A DNA stretch of 64,000 bases from NCBI RefSeq assembly GCF_002078605.1, contig NZ_MSJR01000001.1:496001-560000 (forward strand). Direction: 5' to 3'. A program made the translations under genes and the position numbers. Below the pieces are notes generated by a model that was not told the DNA's origin, did no database searches, and worked only from the letters and a program-made list of their open reading frames with translations. Source of the stretch: Salegentibacter sediminis. Its GTDB lineage: Bacteria; Bacteroidota; Bacteroidia; Flavobacteriales; Flavobacteriaceae. Shown piece after piece: positions 54,440 through 64,000 of this stretch; the first letter of the stretch is position 1, and each line of letters opens with the position of its first letter.

Positions 54440-55322
54440 TCCGGTTTTATTAAAAGAATCTGTAGACGGTCTTAATATAAAGGAAGACGGGGTTTATGTT
54501 GATGTCACTTTTGGTGGCGGCGGGCATTCCCGGGAGATCCTGAAGAGACTGGGGCCTAAGGGAAAGCTTTATGCTTTTGACCAGGATAAAGATGCTTTGC
54601 AGAATAAAATAGATGACGAGCGTTTTACCCTTATCAGTGAAAATTTTCGATTCATCAAGCGGTTTCTGAGATTCTACGGGATAAAGCAGGTGGACGGCAT
54701 CTTAGGAGATTTTGGGGTTTCTTCTCATCAGTTTAATGAAGCCGGGCGTGGTTTTTCAACCCGTTTCGATGCTAAACTGGACATGAGGATGAATCAGGAT
54801 AGCAAGCTTAGTGCTTTTGAGGTGATCAATCAATATTCAGAAGAGCAATTAAGGCAGTTGTTTTACCAATATGCCGATTTAAAGAATGCTCCCAAACTTG
54901 CAAAAATAATTGTGGAGTCCAGGGAGCAGAAGGAAATTGAAAGCAGTGAACAATTAAATGAGCTTTTGAAGCCACATCTTTTTAAAGGGAAGGAGAATAA
55001 AATCCTGGCTCAAATCTATCAGGCGATTAGGATAGAGGTGAACCAGGAAATTGAAGTGCTAAAAGAATTTTTAAAGCAAACAGAAGAGCTTGTGGTAAAA
55101 GGTGGGCGCATTAGCCTTATCTCTTATCACTCGCTGGAAGACCGTTTGGTGAAGCGCTTTATTAGAAGTGGATTATTTGAAGGTGAACCGGAAAAGGATT
55201 TCTACGGGAATATTTCGGTTCCTTTTAAAAAAGTAGGAGGCTTAATTGTGCCGTCCAAAGAAGAAATTGAAAGAAATAGTCGTGCCCGTAGTGCGAAACT
55301 TCGTGTAGCCAAAAGAATTTAA
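54426..55322 (+). CDS. rsmH: 16S rRNA (cytosine(1402)-N4)-methyltransferase RsmH (MraW)
   Basis: 298-aa SAM-dependent enzyme modifying the P-site nucleotide C1402. HNPVLLKESVDGLNI start; SAM site YVDVTFGGGGHSREIL; GILGDFGVSSHQFNEAGRGF; and SYHSLEDRLVKRFIR near the C-terminus. Second gene of the dcw cluster as is usual; overlaps mraZ, 16 bases before ftsL. Confidence 0.96.
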   Translation: MEYHNPVLLKESVDGLNIKEDGVYVDVTFGGGGHSREILKRLGPKGKLYAFDQDKDALQNKIDDERFTLISENFRFIKRFLRFYGIKQVDGILGDFGVSSHQFNEAGRGFSTRFDAKLDMRMNQDSKLSAFEVINQYSEEQLRQLFYQYADLKNAPKLAKIIVESREQKEIESSEQLNELLKPHLFKGKENKILAQIYQAIRIEVNQEIEVLKEFLKQTEELVVKGGRISLISYHSLEDRLVKRFIRSGLFEGEPEKDFYGNISVPFKKVGGLIVPSKEEIERNSRARSAKLRVAKRI

Positions 55323-55338
55323 AACCTCTTAGAGAATT

Positions 55339-55656
55339 ATGAAAAAGGGTTTTTACAATCTTCTTAGAGCGAATTTCCTAATTAGCCGAGATGCGGTTAA
55401 TAACTGGAGGTTTATCGTTTTTTGCACGCTGCTGGCTATAATAATGATCGCCAGTTCTCATAGTGCCGAACGAAAGGTTCATGAAATAGCCCAGCTGCAT
55501 AATGAAGTACGGGAGTTGAGAAGTGAGTTTGTAGACAGGCGTTCCGCGCTTATGAAAATAAAGATGGAATCTACAATCACCAGGAAAATGAGTGAAAGGG
55601 GTGTTGGGCCATCAGAAACACCACCTTTTAAAATAAGAGTAAATATCGCTGAATAA
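55339..55656 (+). CDS. ftsL: FtsL-like cell division protein
   Basis: 105-aa bitopic membrane protein. Short cytoplasmic N-terminus, one membrane segment (about residues 25-43; WRFIVFCTLLAIIMIASSH), then a periplasmic leucine-heptad helix (VHEIAQLHNEVRELRSEFV). Sequence identity to proteobacterial FtsL is not expected; the call rests on topology, size and the position between rsmH and ftsI. It bridges FtsW-FtsI and the FtsB/Q part of the divisome. Confidence 0.85.
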   Translation: MKKGFYNLLRANFLISRDAVNNWRFIVFCTLLAIIMIASSHSAERKVHEIAQLHNEVRELRSEFVDRRSALMKIKMESTITRKMSERGVGPSETPPFKIRVNIAE

Positions 55657-55657
55657 A

Positions 55658-57664
55658 ATGGCAATAACCGAAAAAGGCATATTAAACAGGTTGTACTTCG
55701 TGGCAGCCTGTATGTTTTTGTTTGCGGTTGGGGTAGCCGTCAAACTTCTGGATATCCAGTTTGTAGATGGCGATCATTATAAACAATTAGCTGAAGAGCG
55801 TACCTACAGAAATTTTAAAATACCTTCAAACCGGGGTAATCTATACGATTCTAATGGGAGCTTACTCGCTACCTCTATTCCCAAATACGATATTAGGTTT
55901 GACGCGGTAACTGTTTCCGATAAGGATTTCCAGGAGAATATAGGTCCGCTTTCCAAAGAGTTGGCGGCGATGCTGGGTAATTCAGCCTCTTATTATGCGC
56001 AGAAATTACGTGCGGCCAGAGCCAATAAGCAGCGTTACCTTCTCATAACAAGAGGTCTTGGTTATTCAGAATTTCTTAAGCTGAAGCAGTTTCCTATGTT
56101 TAACCTTGGGACTTATAAGGGCGGAATGATCGTGGAACAGCGTACCGTGCGGGAGCACCCCCTGGGAAAAATGGGAGAACGAACCGTTGGGTATGAGCGC
56201 CAGGATGACCAGGGTTATTTCACCCGGGTTGGTCTCGAAGGAGCTTATAGCTCGTATTTAAGAGGAACCGATGGCCGCCGACTAAAACAAAAAATTGCTA
56301 AGGGACAATGGAAACCCATTAGCGATAATAACGAGGTAGAGCCTAAAGACGGTTATGATGTGATTTCCACTATAGATGTAAACATCCAGGATATAGCTCA
56401 TCATGCTCTCTTGAAACAGCTGGAAAAATACGAAGCCGATCACGGCAGCGTGGTAGTGATGGAAACCGCAACAGGAGAGATCAAGGCAATTTCCAATTTA
56501 GGAAGAACCTCCAAAGGGACTTATTATGAAAAACTTAATTATGCCGTAGGTGAATTACACGAGCCAGGTTCGACCTTCAAATTAATGGCCATGGTTGCTG
56601 CCCTCGACCAAAAAGTGGTGGATACCGGGGATATTGTGGCAACCGGAAATGGACGCATGCCTGTTCGCGGTAGAATGGTGCGGGATTCAAAACATGGGGG
56701 ATATGGAGATATAAGCGTAGCAAGGGCTTTTGAAGTTTCTTCCAATGTTGGCACCGTAAAGATCATTTACGATAACTATAAAGATCAGCCTCAAAAATTC
56801 ATAGATAAGCTAAACTCGATGAATCTCAATGAACCCCTGGGACTTGATATAAAGGGAGAGGGGATCCCATATATTCCGCAGCCTGGCGATAAAAAATGGT
56901 CGGGTCTTTCTTTGCCGTGGATGGCTTATGGATATGGAAGTATCCAGATGACGCCTCTGCAAACCCTTACATTTTACAATGCCGTGGCAAACAACGGGGA
57001 GATGGTGAAACCGAGGTTTATCAAAGAGGTGAAGGAATGGGATAAAACCATTCAGAAATTTGATAAAGAGGTGATCAATCCTGCCATTTGCTCTCCGGAA
57101 ACTCTTTCCAAAGTACAGGAGATGCTTAAAAATGTTGTAGAGCGTGGTACGGCTAAAAGTTTGTATTCCCCAAATTTCTCTATGGCCGGGAAAACCGGAA
57201 CCGCCCAAACCGAATACTGGATGGATGACTGGGCTTCAAATAGACGTTATATTTCGTCGTTCGTGGGGTACTTTCCAGCCGAAAATCCCAAATATACCAG
57301 TATAGTGGTAATTCATAAACCCGATAACAGCGTGGGTTATTATGGTGCCGACGTTAGTGGTCCTGTTTTTAAGCGTATTGCCCAAAAGATTTATACCGAT
57401 ACCCCAATAGAAGATGAACTGGATTCTATAGAAGTGAAAAATGAAATTATAGAAGATGATTTCGAAAAATACTACACCAAGATCCAGGATGAAAAAATAA
57501 TTATGCCCGATGTTGTTGGGATGCCTGCAATGGATGCGGTGTCGCTTTTAGAAAATCTTGGTCTCGAAGTAAAATTCCGTGGAAAAGGAAAGGTGAAGGC
57601 ACAGTCGGTTTCGGCAGGGCAGAAAATAAAAAATAACCAACAGGTAAACCTGCATTTAAGTTGA
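55658..57664 (+). CDS. ftsI: Septal peptidoglycan transpeptidase FtsI (PBP3) with PASTA domain
   Basis: 668-aa class B penicillin-binding protein. N-terminal membrane anchor (about 12-32), PBP dimer domain (about 60-235), transpeptidase domain with nucleophile S305 in the SxxK motif STFK, S361-S-N, and K512-T-G, then one C-terminal PASTA domain (about 605-668; MPDVVGMPAMDAVSLLENLG). It forms septal cross-links with FtsW. One base after ftsL; the stop overlaps the murE start. A single PASTA is usual in Bacteroidota; most proteobacterial FtsI proteins have none. Confidence 0.95.
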   Translation: MAITEKGILNRLYFVAACMFLFAVGVAVKLLDIQFVDGDHYKQLAEERTYRNFKIPSNRGNLYDSNGSLLATSIPKYDIRFDAVTVSDKDFQENIGPLSKELAAMLGNSASYYAQKLRAARANKQRYLLITRGLGYSEFLKLKQFPMFNLGTYKGGMIVEQRTVREHPLGKMGERTVGYERQDDQGYFTRVGLEGAYSSYLRGTDGRRLKQKIAKGQWKPISDNNEVEPKDGYDVISTIDVNIQDIAHHALLKQLEKYEADHGSVVVMETATGEIKAISNLGRTSKGTYYEKLNYAVGELHEPGSTFKLMAMVAALDQKVVDTGDIVATGNGRMPVRGRMVRDSKHGGYGDISVARAFEVSSNVGTVKIIYDNYKDQPQKFIDKLNSMNLNEPLGLDIKGEGIPYIPQPGDKKWSGLSLPWMAYGYGSIQMTPLQTLTFYNAVANNGEMVKPRFIKEVKEWDKTIQKFDKEVINPAICSPETLSKVQEMLKNVVERGTAKSLYSPNFSMAGKTGTAQTEYWMDDWASNRRYISSFVGYFPAENPKYTSIVVIHKPDNSVGYYGADVSGPVFKRIAQKIYTDTPIEDELDSIEVKNEIIEDDFEKYYTKIQDEKIIMPDVVGMPAMDAVSLLENLGLEVKFRGKGKVKAQSVSAGQKIKNNQQVNLHLS

Positions 57665-59127
57665 AGATTTTAAAAGACATACTATACAGAGTTTCTATGG
57701 AGGCCGTAACCGGGAATACCTCGGTTGCAGTTAATAATATTCAGTTTGATTCCCGTAGGGTGGAATTAAATGATGTTTTTGTAGCCATTCGCGGAACACT
57801 ATCTGATGGCCATAAATTTATTGAACAGGCTGTAAACAAGGGAGCCCTGGCAGTAATTTGTGAGGAGTTACCTGAAAATATTATTAATGGGGTTACTTAT
57901 GTGCAGGTTAAGGACTCTCAAAAAGCGCTGGCTTTTATGGCAGCGAATTTCTATGACAATCCTTCAGAAAAATTAAAACTTGTAGGAGTAACGGGCACCA
58001 ATGGTAAGACCACTATCGCAAGCCTGTTATATCAACTTTTTACAAAAGCCGGTTTTAAAGTTGGGTTGCTTTCAACCGTAAAAGTAATGGTAGGGGAAAA
58101 GAGTTTTGATGCCGTTAGAACTACCCCCGATTCCCTCAGTATAAATTCTTACCTCAAACAAATGAATGATGAGGGTGTGGAATTCTGTTTTATGGAAGTT
58201 AGTTCTCACGGGATTGCCCAGCATCGAACAAGTGCTCTGGAATTCAAAGGAGGGATTTTCACCAATCTGTCTCACGATCATCTCGATTATCACAAGGATT
58301 TTGCTGAATACCGTGATGTGAAGAAACGCTTCTTCGATGAGTTACCGGCATCGGCTTTTGCGCTTACCAACGTAGATGATAAAAACGGATTGGTAATGCT
58401 CCAGAATACCAAAGCGGTAAAATATACTTACGCGCTCAAATCTCACGCCGATTATAAAGCACAGATCCTGGAAAATCAATTCACAGGTTTATTGCTTAAA
58501 GTAAATGGCCAGGAAGTCTGGACCAAACTAATCGGGAATTTTAATGCCTATAATATTCTTGCAATCTATGCTACGGCAGAACTACTGGGTCTGGAAACTC
58601 TGGAAACCCTTAAAATTATCAGCGAGCTGGAGTCGGTAAGTGGAAGGTTTCAATATTTGATTTCAGATAAAGAGAAAATTACTGCAATTGTAGATTACGC
58701 CCACACGCCCGATGCACTTAAAAATGTGCTTGAAACCATTAATAGCATCAGGACAAAGAACGAAAAATTAATCACGGTTGTTGGTTGTGGGGGAGATAGA
58801 GATAAGACAAAACGACCCAAGATGGGCCATATTGCTTCGGCCTTAAGCACCGATGTGGTATTCACCAGCGATAACCCAAGAACCGAGGATCCCGATAAAA
58901 TCATAGAGGAAATAGAAGCCGGCGTGGAGCCACAGAATTTCAAAAAAACCAATTCGGTTACCAACAGAAAACAGGCAATAAAAACGGCCTGCCAAATGGC
59001 AGCTAAAAATGATATAATTCTTATTGCCGGAAAAGGGCATGAGACCTATCAGGAGATTAATGGGGAGAGATTTGATTTTGAGGACCTCAAAATAGTAGCA
59101 GAATTTTTAAAGCAATTAGAAAAATAA
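57661..59127 (+). CDS. murE: UDP-MurNAc-L-Ala-D-Glu:meso-diaminopimelate ligase MurE
   Basis: 488-aa Mur ligase adding the third peptide residue. TTG start at 57661 overlaps the ftsI stop (TTGA). P-loop TGTNGKTT (residues 111-118) and the DNPR motif (404-407), which selects meso-diaminopimelate over lysine, so this organism has DAP-type peptidoglycan. [14 protein letters not shown] is the UDP-substrate domain. After it murF is absent; a palindrome fills the gap to mraY. Confidence 0.95.
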   Translation: MKILKDILYRVSMEAVTGNTSVAVNNIQFDSRRVELNDVFVAIRGTLSDGHKFIEQAVNKGALAVICEELPENIINGVTYVQVKDSQKALAFMAANFYDNPSEKLKLVGVTGTNGKTTIASLLYQLFTKAGFKVGLLSTVKVMVGEKSFDAVRTTPDSLSINSYLKQMNDEGVEFCFMEVSSHGIAQHRTSALEFKGGIFTNLSHDHLDYHKDFAEYRDVKKRFFDELPASAFALTNVDDKNGLVMLQNTKAVKYTYALKSHADYKAQILENQFTGLLLKVNGQEVWTKLIGNFNAYNILAIYATAELLGLETLETLKIISELESVSGRFQYLISDKEKITAIVDYAHTPDALKNVLETINSIRTKNEKLITVVGCGGDRDKTKRPKMGHIASALSTDVVFTSDNPRTEDPDKIIEEIEAGVEPQNFKKTNSVTNRKQAIKTACQMAAKNDIILIAGKGHETYQEINGERFDFEDLKIVAEFLKQLEK

Positions 59128-59134
59128 GAATCGA

Positions 59135-59151
59135 GCCTGCCTGAGGCAGGC
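59135..59151. repeat. Palindrome GCCTGCC-TGA-GGCAGGC between murE and mraY
   Basis: Perfect 7-bp GC-rich arms around a TGA loop in an otherwise AT-rich 37-base gap. Such GCCTGCC/GGCAGGC palindromes look like dispersed REP elements of Bacteroidota. It is not followed by a T-run, so it need not stop transcription. Confidence 0.6.
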
Positions 59152-59164
59152 GTCAAACAAGGAT

Positions 59165-60400
59165 ATGTTATACTACCTCTTTGAATATTTAGATGCAGAA
59201 TACCAGGTGCCGGGGGCGCGCCTGTTTCAGTATATCTCCTTTAGGTCGGCGATGGCAATTATCCTTGCGCTTGCAATTTCTACTATTTACGGGAAAAGGA
59301 TTATCAATTATCTAAGAACCAAACAAATTGGGGAAAGCGTAAGAGACCTTGGGCTCGAAGGACAGAATGAAAAAGCAGGAACTCCTACTATGGGTGGGCT
59401 TATTATTATTATTGCCACTATAATTCCGGTATTGCTTTTCGCCAGGCTGGATAACATGTATGTTATTTTACTTATTGTCACCACGCTTTGGATGGGGGCA
59501 ATTGGCTTTATTGACGATTACATTAAAACTTTTAAGAAGGATAAAGAAGGCTTGTCTGGGAAATTTAAGGTGATAGGTCAGGTTGGGCTTGGACTTATAG
59601 TTGGTGCTACGATGTATTTTCATCCTGCGATTACTGTTAAAGAAGAAACCAATCGGCCCGCAACTGAACAGCAGGAATTGTTGGTTGATACCGATGAGAT
59701 CGTTATGGGGCCTGAGGAAAAAACAACAACTACTACTATTCCCTTTGTAAAGAATAATGAATTTGATTACTCCAGCCTTATTACCTGGATAAACCCTGTG
59801 CTTAAAAATTACGCCTGGCTCATTTTTATCCCTATCGTGATCTTTATAGTGACCGCCGTTTCTAATGGTGCCAATTTAACCGACGGGATTGATGGTCTTG
59901 CTGCGGGCTCTTCAGCCATAATTGTCCTAACCCTCGGGATTTTCGCCTGGGTTTCAGGGAACATCATTTTTTCAGATTACTTAAATATAATGTACATCCC
60001 GCGCTCGGGAGAAATGACCATTTATATCACTGCCTTAGCCGGGGCTTTGGTAGGGTTTCTTTGGTATAATACCTATCCCGCGCAGGTTTTTATGGGAGAT
60101 ACGGGAAGTTTGACTATTGGTGGGGTAATCGCGGTATTGGCTATAGCCACCCGAAAGGAATTATTGATCCCTATTCTATGCGGAATTTTTCTGATGGAAA
60201 ATCTTTCGGTGGTCCTACAGGTTGCCTGGTTCAAGATCACCAAACGAAAATATGGAGCAGGAAGAAGAATTTTCCTGATGTCTCCTTTACATCACCATTA
60301 TCAGAAAAGGGGATATCACGAAAGTAAGATCGTTGTGAGGTTCTGGATTGTGGGCATTTTTCTGGCAATTGTGACCATCATCACGCTTAAGGTAAGATAA
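59165..60400 (+). CDS. mraY: Phospho-MurNAc-pentapeptide transferase MraY
   Basis: 411-aa inner-membrane enzyme forming lipid I on undecaprenyl phosphate. Ten membrane segments. Active-site blocks: [13 protein letters not shown] with D117/D118, [12 protein letters not shown], and [13 protein letters not shown] hydrophilic insertion of about 45 residues (158-203, acidic and Thr-rich) lies between membrane segments and makes the protein longer than the 360-aa E. coli enzyme. The stop shares a base with the murD ATG. Confidence 0.95.
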   Translation: MLYYLFEYLDAEYQVPGARLFQYISFRSAMAIILALAISTIYGKRIINYLRTKQIGESVRDLGLEGQNEKAGTPTMGGLIIIIATIIPVLLFARLDNMYVILLIVTTLWMGAIGFIDDYIKTFKKDKEGLSGKFKVIGQVGLGLIVGATMYFHPAITVKEETNRPATEQQELLVDTDEIVMGPEEKTTTTTIPFVKNNEFDYSSLITWINPVLKNYAWLIFIPIVIFIVTAVSNGANLTDGIDGLAAGSSAIIVLTLGIFAWVSGNIIFSDYLNIMYIPRSGEMTIYITALAGALVGFLWYNTYPAQVFMGDTGSLTIGGVIAVLAIATRKELLIPILCGIFLMENLSVVLQVAWFKITKRKYGAGRRIFLMSPLHHHYQKRGYHESKIVVRFWIVGIFLAIVTIITLKVR

Positions 60401-61770
60401 TGAGGAGGGATTGGAGAAATATAAGCGAAGCAGGTTTCCAAAAGCTGGTGATCCTGGGAGGCGGAGAAAGCGGAGCCGGGACTGCTATTTTGGGAAAGAA
60501 GGAAGGCTTTAAAGTCTTTGTTTCAGATAAAGGAAAGATTAAAGAAAAGTATAAAGAAGTTCTTGAAAATATTGAGGTTGAATGGGAGGAATTGCAGCAT
60601 ACAGAAGCTAAGATCCTGGATGCCGATGTGGTGATGAAAAGTCCGGGAATTCCAGATACAGCTCCTTTGGTGGTGAAGCTGAAAGAACTTGGAGTTGTGG
60701 TTATTTCGGAAATAGAATTTGCCAGTGCTTTTACTTCAGCAAAAATAATTGGAGTAACCGGAAGTAACGGGAAAACCACCACCACGAAGTTCATTTATCA
60801 TATTCTGAAGGCTGGGAATATTTCTGTGGGAATGGCCGGGAATGTGGGCGATAGTTTCGCTAAACAAGTAGCTGAAACCAACCCCGACTGGTTTGTGCTT
60901 GAATTAAGCAGTTTTCAGCTGGACGGGATTGTGAATTTCAGGCCCGAAATAGCTGTGTTAACCAATATAACACCAGATCATCTGGATAGATATGATTATA
61001 AGCTGGAGAATTATGTAGCATCAAAATTCAGAATAACCGAGAATCAAACCCAGGATGATTATTTCATTTTTGATGCCGATGATGCGATTATGGAGGAATG
61101 GTTAAAAAACAACCAGGTGAAAGCACAACAGCTCCCATTTTCATTGGAGAAAAAAATGGAAAATGGAGCCCAAATAGAAAACGAAAACATTGTAATAAAC
61201 ATTAATAACGATCAATTTAATATGCCAACAACAACATTAGGTCTGCAAGGTAAGCACAATACCAAAAATGCAATGGCTGCTGCTACGGTAGCGCAATTAT
61301 TACGAATTAGAAAGGAAACCATACGAGAGAGTATGGAAAATTTTCAGGGGGTAGAACACCGCCTTGAAAAGGTTTTGAAGATCAATAATGTTCAGTATAT
61401 AAACGATTCCAAGGCGACGAATGTAAATGCCACATTTTATGCTCTTGAGAGTATGGAATCTGAAACGGTTTGGATCGTTGGCGGAGTAGATAAAGGTAAT
61501 GTGTATGATGACCTTTTGCCTTTGGTAAACGAGAAAGTGAAAGGGATTATTTGCCTGGGCGTGGATAATGCGAAGCTGCTAAATACCTTCGGAAATTGTG
61601 TTGAAAATATCGTGGAAACCCAATCTATGGCTGAGGCAGTAAAGATGGCTTACAGAATGGCCGAAAAAGGTGATAGTGTTTTGTTATCGCCGGCTTGTGC
61701 AAGCTTTGATCTTTTTGAGAATTATGAAGACCGCGGGAGACAATTTAAGGACGCGGTAAGAAATTTGTAG
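60400..61770 (+). CDS. murD: UDP-MurNAc-L-alanine:D-glutamate ligase MurD
   Basis: 456-aa Mur ligase. N-terminal UMA-binding Rossmann domain (LVILGGGESGAGTAIL), P-loop GVTGSNGKTTTTKF (118-131), LELSSFQLDG and TNITPDHLDRYDY, C-terminal domain with YINDSKATNVNATFYALESM in blocks. Starts about 10 residues earlier than most homologues because the ATG overlaps the mraY stop (TAATG). Confidence 0.95.
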   Translation: MRRDWRNISEAGFQKLVILGGGESGAGTAILGKKEGFKVFVSDKGKIKEKYKEVLENIEVEWEELQHTEAKILDADVVMKSPGIPDTAPLVVKLKELGVVVISEIEFASAFTSAKIIGVTGSNGKTTTTKFIYHILKAGNISVGMAGNVGDSFAKQVAETNPDWFVLELSSFQLDGIVNFRPEIAVLTNITPDHLDRYDYKLENYVASKFRITENQTQDDYFIFDADDAIMEEWLKNNQVKAQQLPFSLEKKMENGAQIENENIVININNDQFNMPTTTLGLQGKHNTKNAMAAATVAQLLRIRKETIRESMENFQGVEHRLEKVLKINNVQYINDSKATNVNATFYALESMESETVWIVGGVDKGNVYDDLLPLVNEKVKGIICLGVDNAKLLNTFGNCVENIVETQSMAEAVKMAYRMAEKGDSVLLSPACASFDLFENYEDRGRQFKDAVRNL

Positions 61771-61799
61771 AATTAATACCTGAGAAGAGCATCAAGTAA

Positions 61800-63002
61800 A
61801 TGAGCAACTTTTTTTCAAATCTTAAAGGAGATAAGGTTATCTGGGCAACCGCCGGCTTGTTGGCAATATTTTCATTTTTGCCGGTATATAGCGCCAGTAG
61901 TAACCTTGCATACCTCTATGGGGATGGAAGTACGTTTAAATATGTGGTGGTTCACTTTTTTCATTTGGTGCTTGGTTTTTCCTTGCTTTTTGCGGTTCAC
62001 AAAATACCCTATCACTATTTCCGGGGACTATCCATTTTATTTCTGCCGGTAGTAATCGTACTCTTATTATATACAGCGTTTCAGGGGACCATTATTGACG
62101 GTGCAAACGCCAACCGTTGGATACAAATACCGGTTCTAGGAGTTTCATTTCAATCGTCTACCCTGGCTTCGGTGGTTTTGATGGTTTACGTAGCTCGTTA
62201 CTTATCTAAAATGACCCACAAAACCTTAACATTTAAGGAGTCTATTTTACCGCTTTGGGTGCCTGTGGGTTTGGTTTTAATGCTAATTTTGCCGGCTAAT
62301 TTTTCCACTACAGCCATTATATTCAGTATGGTTCTGGTATTGATGTTCTTAGGGGGGTATCCTGCAAAATATCTCGGTATTATAGTCGCGGCAGGATTAC
62401 TCTTGCTCACTATGTTCATTCTAACAGCAAAAGCTTTTCCCGGACTTTTACCTAACAGGGTAGATACCTGGGCAAGTAGGATTGAGAATTTTTCGAATGA
62501 TGAAGATACTGAAGCCGACTATCAAATCGAAAAAGCGAAGATCGCTATCGCTCGTGGTGGAATAACAGGTACGGGAATTGGGAAAAGCGTACAGCGCAAT
62601 TTTTTACCCCAGTCCTCTTCCGATTTTATTTATGCGATAATAGTTGAGGAAATGGGATTGATAGGAGCATTTGGCGTAATGAGTGCATACCTGATGCTGC
62701 TTTTCCGAATAATAATTGTGGCAACCAAAGCCAACACAATGTTTGGGAAACTGGTTGTCATGGGGGTGGGTTTACCAATAATTTTCCAGGCGCTCATCAA
62801 TATGGCGGTGGCGGTAGAATTGTTTCCGGTTACCGGGCAAACCCTGCCTTTAATCAGTAGTGGAGGAACCTCGATTTGGATGACCTGTATGGCCCTGGGG
62901 ATTATCCTTAGCGTTAGCGCCAAAAGGGAAGAAATTAAAGAAGCTGAAGAGCGATTAAACGAAGAAGAAAATCCGCTTGATATTTTAAGCGAAGCGATAT
63001 AA
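61800..63002 (+). CDS. ftsW: Septal peptidoglycan polymerase FtsW
   Basis: 400-aa SEDS-family glycosyltransferase with ten membrane segments that polymerises lipid II at the septum, partnered with Fts[44 protein letters not shown] and [14 protein letters not shown] are family marks. FtsW rather than RodA because of its dcw location. One base before murG. Confidence 0.95.
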   Translation: MSNFFSNLKGDKVIWATAGLLAIFSFLPVYSASSNLAYLYGDGSTFKYVVVHFFHLVLGFSLLFAVHKIPYHYFRGLSILFLPVVIVLLLYTAFQGTIIDGANANRWIQIPVLGVSFQSSTLASVVLMVYVARYLSKMTHKTLTFKESILPLWVPVGLVLMLILPANFSTTAIIFSMVLVLMFLGGYPAKYLGIIVAAGLLLLTMFILTAKAFPGLLPNRVDTWASRIENFSNDEDTEADYQIEKAKIAIARGGITGTGIGKSVQRNFLPQSSSDFIYAIIVEEMGLIGAFGVMSAYLMLLFRIIIVATKANTMFGKLVVMGVGLPIIFQALINMAVAVELFPVTGQTLPLISSGGTSIWMTCMALGIILSVSAKREEIKEAEERLNEEENPLDILSEAI

Positions 63003-63003
63003 A

Positions 63004-64000
63004 ATGAAAAAAGACCTACGCGTCATATTATCTGGAGGAGGCACAGGAGGCCATATTTATCCGGCGATTGCAATCGCCGACGAGATAAAAAGGCGGTATC
63101 CTGAAGCTGAATTCCTCTTTGTAGGTGCGAAGGATAGAATGGAGATGGAAAAAGTGCCCCAGGCGGGGTATAAAATCGAGGGTTTATGGATAAGTGGAAT
63201 TCAACGGAAAATTAGTCTAAAAAACCTTGCTTTTCCTTTTAAGCTGCTTAGTAGCCTGAGTAAATCCCGAAAAATAATAAAGGATTTTAAACCAGATGTG
63301 GTGATCGGGACCGGTGGTTTCGCCAGCGGACCTTTACTGAAAGTGGCGAGTTCGCAGAATATTTCAACCTTGATTCAGGAACAAAATTCCTATCCTGGAA
63401 TTACCAACCGGCTTCTTTCAAAGAGGGTGGACAGAATATGCGCGGCCTACGAAGAGGTGAAACGCTTTTTCCCTGCCGAAAAGACGGTAATAACAGGTAA
63501 CCCGGTTAGGCAGGATCTGTTGGAGGTTAATTCAAAAAGAGCTGAGGCCCGGAATTATTTTAAACTTGACCCTACAAAGAAAACAGCCTTAGTTCTTGGC
63601 GGAAGCCTTGGCGCGAGAAGGATCAATCAATTGATCGAGCAATATGCTGAAGAATTTGAAAAAAGAGAAATTCAATTGATCTGGCAAACGGGGAAATTGT
63701 ATTTCAGTGAATATAAAAAGTACAACGGGAAATTTGTACAAACTCACGAATTTCTGAATAGGATGGACCTTGCCTATGCCGCTGCCGATGTGATTATTTC
63801 ACGAGCCGGTGCCATTAGCGTTTCAGAATTATGCATTGTCGGAAAACCGGTACTATTCATTCCATCGCCCAATGTGGCCGAAGATCATCAGGCGAAAAAT
63901 GCACGCTCAGTTTCAGAGAAGGATGCCGCATTAATGTTGACTGAAAAAGAGCTTGACGAAAACTTTGAATCCGATTTTTTTGGCCTGCTTAATTCAGAAG
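63004..64000 (+). CDS. murG: UDP-GlcNAc:lipid I GlcNAc-transferase MurG, C-terminus cut by window edge
   Basis: GT-B glycosyltransferase converting lipid I to lipid II at the cytoplasmic membrane face. The frame opens at ATG 63004 and is open to the right edge (332 codons of a family length near 360). Visible: first G-loop [13 protein letters not shown] (G11-H17), [26 protein letters not shown], the third G-loop [14 protein letters not shown], and donor-site [17 protein letters not shown]. Only the last 30 or so residues are missing. Confidence 0.95.
   Translation, partial: MKKDLRVILSGGGTGGHIYPAIAIADEIKRRYPEAEFLFVGAKDRMEMEKVPQAGYKIEGLWISGIQRKISLKNLAFPFKLLSSLSKSRKIIKDFKPDVVIGTGGFASGPLLKVASSQNISTLIQEQNSYPGITNRLLSKRVDRICAAYEEVKRFFPAEKTVITGNPVRQDLLEVNSKRAEARNYFKLDPTKKTALVLGGSLGARRINQLIEQYAEEFEKREIQLIWQTGKLYFSEYKKYNGKFVQTHEFLNRMDLAYAAADVIISRAGAISVSELCIVGKPVLFIPSPNVAEDHQAKNARSVSEKDAALMLTEKELDENFESDFFGLLNSE

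Overview
The window is chromosomal DNA from a member of the Bacteroidota, almost certainly the family Flavobacteriaceae (a marine Gramella/Salegentibacter/Zunongwangia-like organism is my guess, not proven). Reasons: gliding-motility genes gldB-gldC, a SusC/SusD outer-membrane pair, ctlX, flavobacterial gene order (rplQ-carA-eno-gltA, nadE/gldBC), promoters of the Bacteroidota type (TTTG, about 19-21 nt, TAnnTTTG), A-rich start regions without Shine-Dalgarno sequences, and moderate AT richness. There are no phage genes, insertion sequences, CRISPR arrays, rRNA or tRNA genes that I can see.

Layout. 1-2712: rarA (cut by the left edge), a rhomboid protease and the rRNA methyltransferase rlmB. 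2799-7446: a SusD/SusC pair on the minus strand with no sugar enzymes beside it. 7781-25065: one long plus-strand translation superoperon: rpsL-rpsG-fusA-rpsJ, then the S10, spc and alpha gene sets including secY, infA, rpmJ, rpoA and rplQ. It is broken up by structured gaps (rpsJ/rplC attenuator-like terminator; hairpins before rpsH, rpsD and rplQ) and has an internal promoter before rpmJ. 25152-32438: carA, an unknown beta-barrel protein, enolase, citrate synthase and two tandem pentein-fold hydrolases (DDAH-like and CtlX). 32484-36191: BCCT transporter, SDR/DUF2867 protein and two small unknown proteins. 36278-40487: argS, ffh, folD. 40530-43340: minus-strand DUF1232, AI-2E-family, VOC and rluF genes. 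43480-45865: an ECF sigma factor with its own ECF-type promoter, a putative anti-sigma protein and a coiled-coil outer-membrane protein. 45952-49615: a lipoprotein, dnaG (with no zinc ligands) and a response regulator lacking the phospho-acceptor aspartate. 49735-53692: nadE divergent from gldB-gldC plus a CxxC protein, then the GTPase engB and an alpha/beta hydrolase. 53910-64000: the division and cell-wall (dcw) cluster mraZ-rsmH-ftsL-ftsI-murE-mraY-murD-ftsW-murG (murG cut by the right edge), preceded by three perfect-phase decamer repeats that look like a MraZ operator.

How it fits together: this is mostly a growth core: ribosome synthesis, protein export (secY, ffh), central carbon metabolism, replication priming and peptidoglycan/septum synthesis. 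No clearly novel multi-gene system is evident. The most interesting material is regulatory: the MraZ box, the ECF autoregulatory cassette, several candidate ribosomal-protein leaders, two predicted leaderless genes, and repeated loss of zinc or phosphorylation residues in conserved proteins. Start codons were moved for six genes using promoter position, signal peptides or family length. All motif and promoter calls were made by eye.
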